Assembly (NCBI GenBank): GCA_963744875.1
Contig: CAVUVQ010000010.1
Span: 1-64,000 of the forward strand
Reading direction: 5' to 3'
Length of the DNA: 64,000 nt
DNA from: JACDAE01 sp963744875
Lineage (GTDB): Bacteria > Chloroflexota > Ktedonobacteria > Ktedonobacterales > Ktedonobacteraceae
Positions 63,701 through 64,000 of the stretch are shown one piece after another. Within the stretch, counting starts at the first letter, position 1. Each line of letters starts with the position of its first letter. A program made the position numbers and the translations under genes. Under the pieces are notes generated by a model. The model made no database searches. It was not told the origin of the DNA and saw only the letters and a list, made by a program, of their open reading frames with translations.

Positions 63701-64000
63701 ATCTTGCAAACCACAATCGCTATAAGCCAAATGAGGGTATCCGCCGCTCACTCTATCATGGTCTCGTCGGCAGTTTGATTGGAGCATTTATTGGAGCCAT
63801 TGGCTATATTTTTAGCAGTGCACTCTTTTCTGCTATCATCGGCATCCTCACTTCTTTAGCGCCGGGTAAACAGAAAGGCAATCCGCTAACAGACATGATT
63901 GTGGGCTTCCAACAGGGTTTGCATGTAGATGCTTATAATGTACTCTTGCTTGCAGTGGCAGCCGGGCTTCTTAGTGGTCTGCTCCTGGGAGGTCTGGCCG
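60736..64000 (+). CDS. Ser/Thr kinase-NACHT fusion with a multi-pass membrane domain (cut by window end)
   Basis: At least 1088 codons, open to the end of the window. TTG 60736 with GGGAGA 8 nt upstream is the best start. Kinase: Gly loop LLGHGGFASVYLG, Lys50 in AAIKIL, HRDVKPEN at 152-159, DFG at 172-174, PYTAPEQL. A linker of about 160 residues leads to the NACHT NTPase: Walker A GEAGSGKT at 437-444, Walker B LLPLLDGLDEV at about 511-520, sensor VVCSRLTEY, and the lid-like SMEQITDYF. From about residue 700 there are many glycine-rich helices (MWLAVLLPGALIGALVGLL, and GL/GLS repeats such as TNGLSDGLSD). STAND proteins of this kind are switches; this one would sit in the membrane with its kinase inside. 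No sensor repeats are visible. Confidence 0.9.
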   Translation, partial: MINHNDYDIRNDLSGHYLGNYRLIRLLGHGGFASVYLGEHQYLKRMAAIKILHTILTEEEKNHFLTEARLLANLSHPRIIRVLEFAVAPRRTYIQNSVVIENMPFLVMDHVQGGNLRTTYPIGTRLFPDTVVNYIYQIADALQYAHNQRIIHRDVKPENLLLNERQEVMLSDFGLALVAPISRLLSGQNTAGTIPYTAPEQLRGKPRFASDQYSLGIVAYEWLSGYPPFRGGEAEIIMQHISSPPPPLRNKISSISPAVEGVVLKALAKDPEQRYTSIQDFAYALLQASRMPQTYQIVATKQDEAHVPSDNVFPFFYYYSQQPGVPDRGATGEQASVDPPDLRRKNQYPVSMTPSKQRNRQRMLQKVRIFWISGVLEPSLYETPFITPELRERQDAVNTPWPSAYQQAQKHHSPVFSPGTSIAEIYDQSGGELLILGEAGSGKTTLLLQLARTLLDRAEQDESAPIPVMFPLSSWSERQLPIEQWLIEELQDKYQVPHLLADTWLRSDMLLPLLDGLDEVTENVRSACIIAINTYKREHGLSSLVVCSRLTEYLLFPPRVLLQRAVVVQSLSMEQITDYFLHAGEKFQILYQILRADPLLQRLITTPLMLNIITVAYKDKSPAELLKRQSSTERYQQIFQTYVEHMLQRHPALTSTLSHTPQELISWLSSLARKMMLHGQVVFYIEQLQPEWIDKFRWRQVYMWLAVLLPGALIGALVGLLSNDILFHAGDFKAIFLDSLYGLLMGFLFSGRRPETLKRQPDIQNTSQKAHLAGKLLLTPIFLGVISILFLGQAKGWPDGLLNGTFLGIMCLPMSILIQKKVNEKNGQTLSNRSPERSLSQHPLVEHLTNGLIIGPVCGISNILTNVIRQGLFHYSMAFYLTLGVRETMHNFLIGVLISLLLLHMNDGTIHRAEIIVWSWKRFWRSFRIPKNTLIGIGIGLIVGLTYGLKETFGGSLTNGLSDGLSDTVFLMLGYSFVLAVLQGISSYNLANHNRYKPNEGIRRSLYHGLVGSLIGAFIGAIGYIFSSALFSAIIGILTSLAPGKQKGNPLTDMIVGFQQGLHVDAYNVLLLAVAAGLLSGLLLGGLA

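Overview
The window looks like chromosomal DNA from a member of the Ktedonobacteria (Chloroflexota). This is inferred from content, not from a marker gene. It has roughly even base composition, Ser/Thr kinases with membrane anchors and secreted C-terminal domains, zinc-ribbon/proline-rich/membrane proteins, a kinase-NACHT-membrane giant, NarL and OmpR type two-component genes, a competence operon, and many small palindromic repeats. Starts are often GTG or TTG with clear Shine-Dalgarno (SD) sequences, and several were moved inward from the longest reading frame for that reason.

Layout. 0.1-2.7 kb: TetR regulator and DHA2-type drug exporter, with 19-bp iterated repeats upstream. 2.8-7.2 kb: sulfotransferase, thioester-reductase-like SDR and two proteins of unknown role. 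7.4-18.5 kb: a divergent sugar cluster around a GntR regulator, with lactonase, aldo/keto reductase, mutarotase and a complete ribose-type ABC importer on the left, and L-fuconate dehydratase, a zinc dehydrogenase and a UxaE-family epimerase on the right. Together they suggest catabolism of L-fucose and probably L-galactose. 18.7-25.1 kb: zinc-ribbon proteins, a beta-propeller protein and a MoxR/DUF58/transglutaminase operon that runs to 27.3 kb. 27.7-33.1 kb: acylphosphatase, gatC, gatA, a penicillin-binding carboxypeptidase, a phosphoesterase and pth. 33.2-35.4 kb: a tandem KaiC-like ATPase with a receiver protein, then tRNA-Arg(CCG). 36-39.7 kb: comEA, a small membrane protein and comEC. 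40.5-48.1 kb: a divergent tyrosine recombinase, receivers, a helical-repeat protein and a NarL-type histidine kinase/regulator pair. 48.2-54.4 kb: Ser/Thr kinase, GH53 galactanase, DUF402 and a solo TIR protein. 54.8-60.4 kb: a purine operon (adenine deaminase, FAD subunit, fused Fe-S/molybdopterin hydroxylase). 60.7 kb to the end: a Ser/Thr kinase-NACHT protein with a large membrane domain, cut by the window edge.

Two things run through the whole window. First, at least four long inverted-repeat elements and several solo arms of one family are scattered between and inside genes. One copy is nested in another element, and one arm lies in frame inside a dehydrogenase gene. Second, single-base frameshifts break many genes, most densely from 25.4 to 32.9 kb. 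They hit essential genes (gatA, pth), and at least some fall in short homopolymers, so sequence error is the likeliest cause. Frameshifted genes are therefore described at their full reconstructed span.
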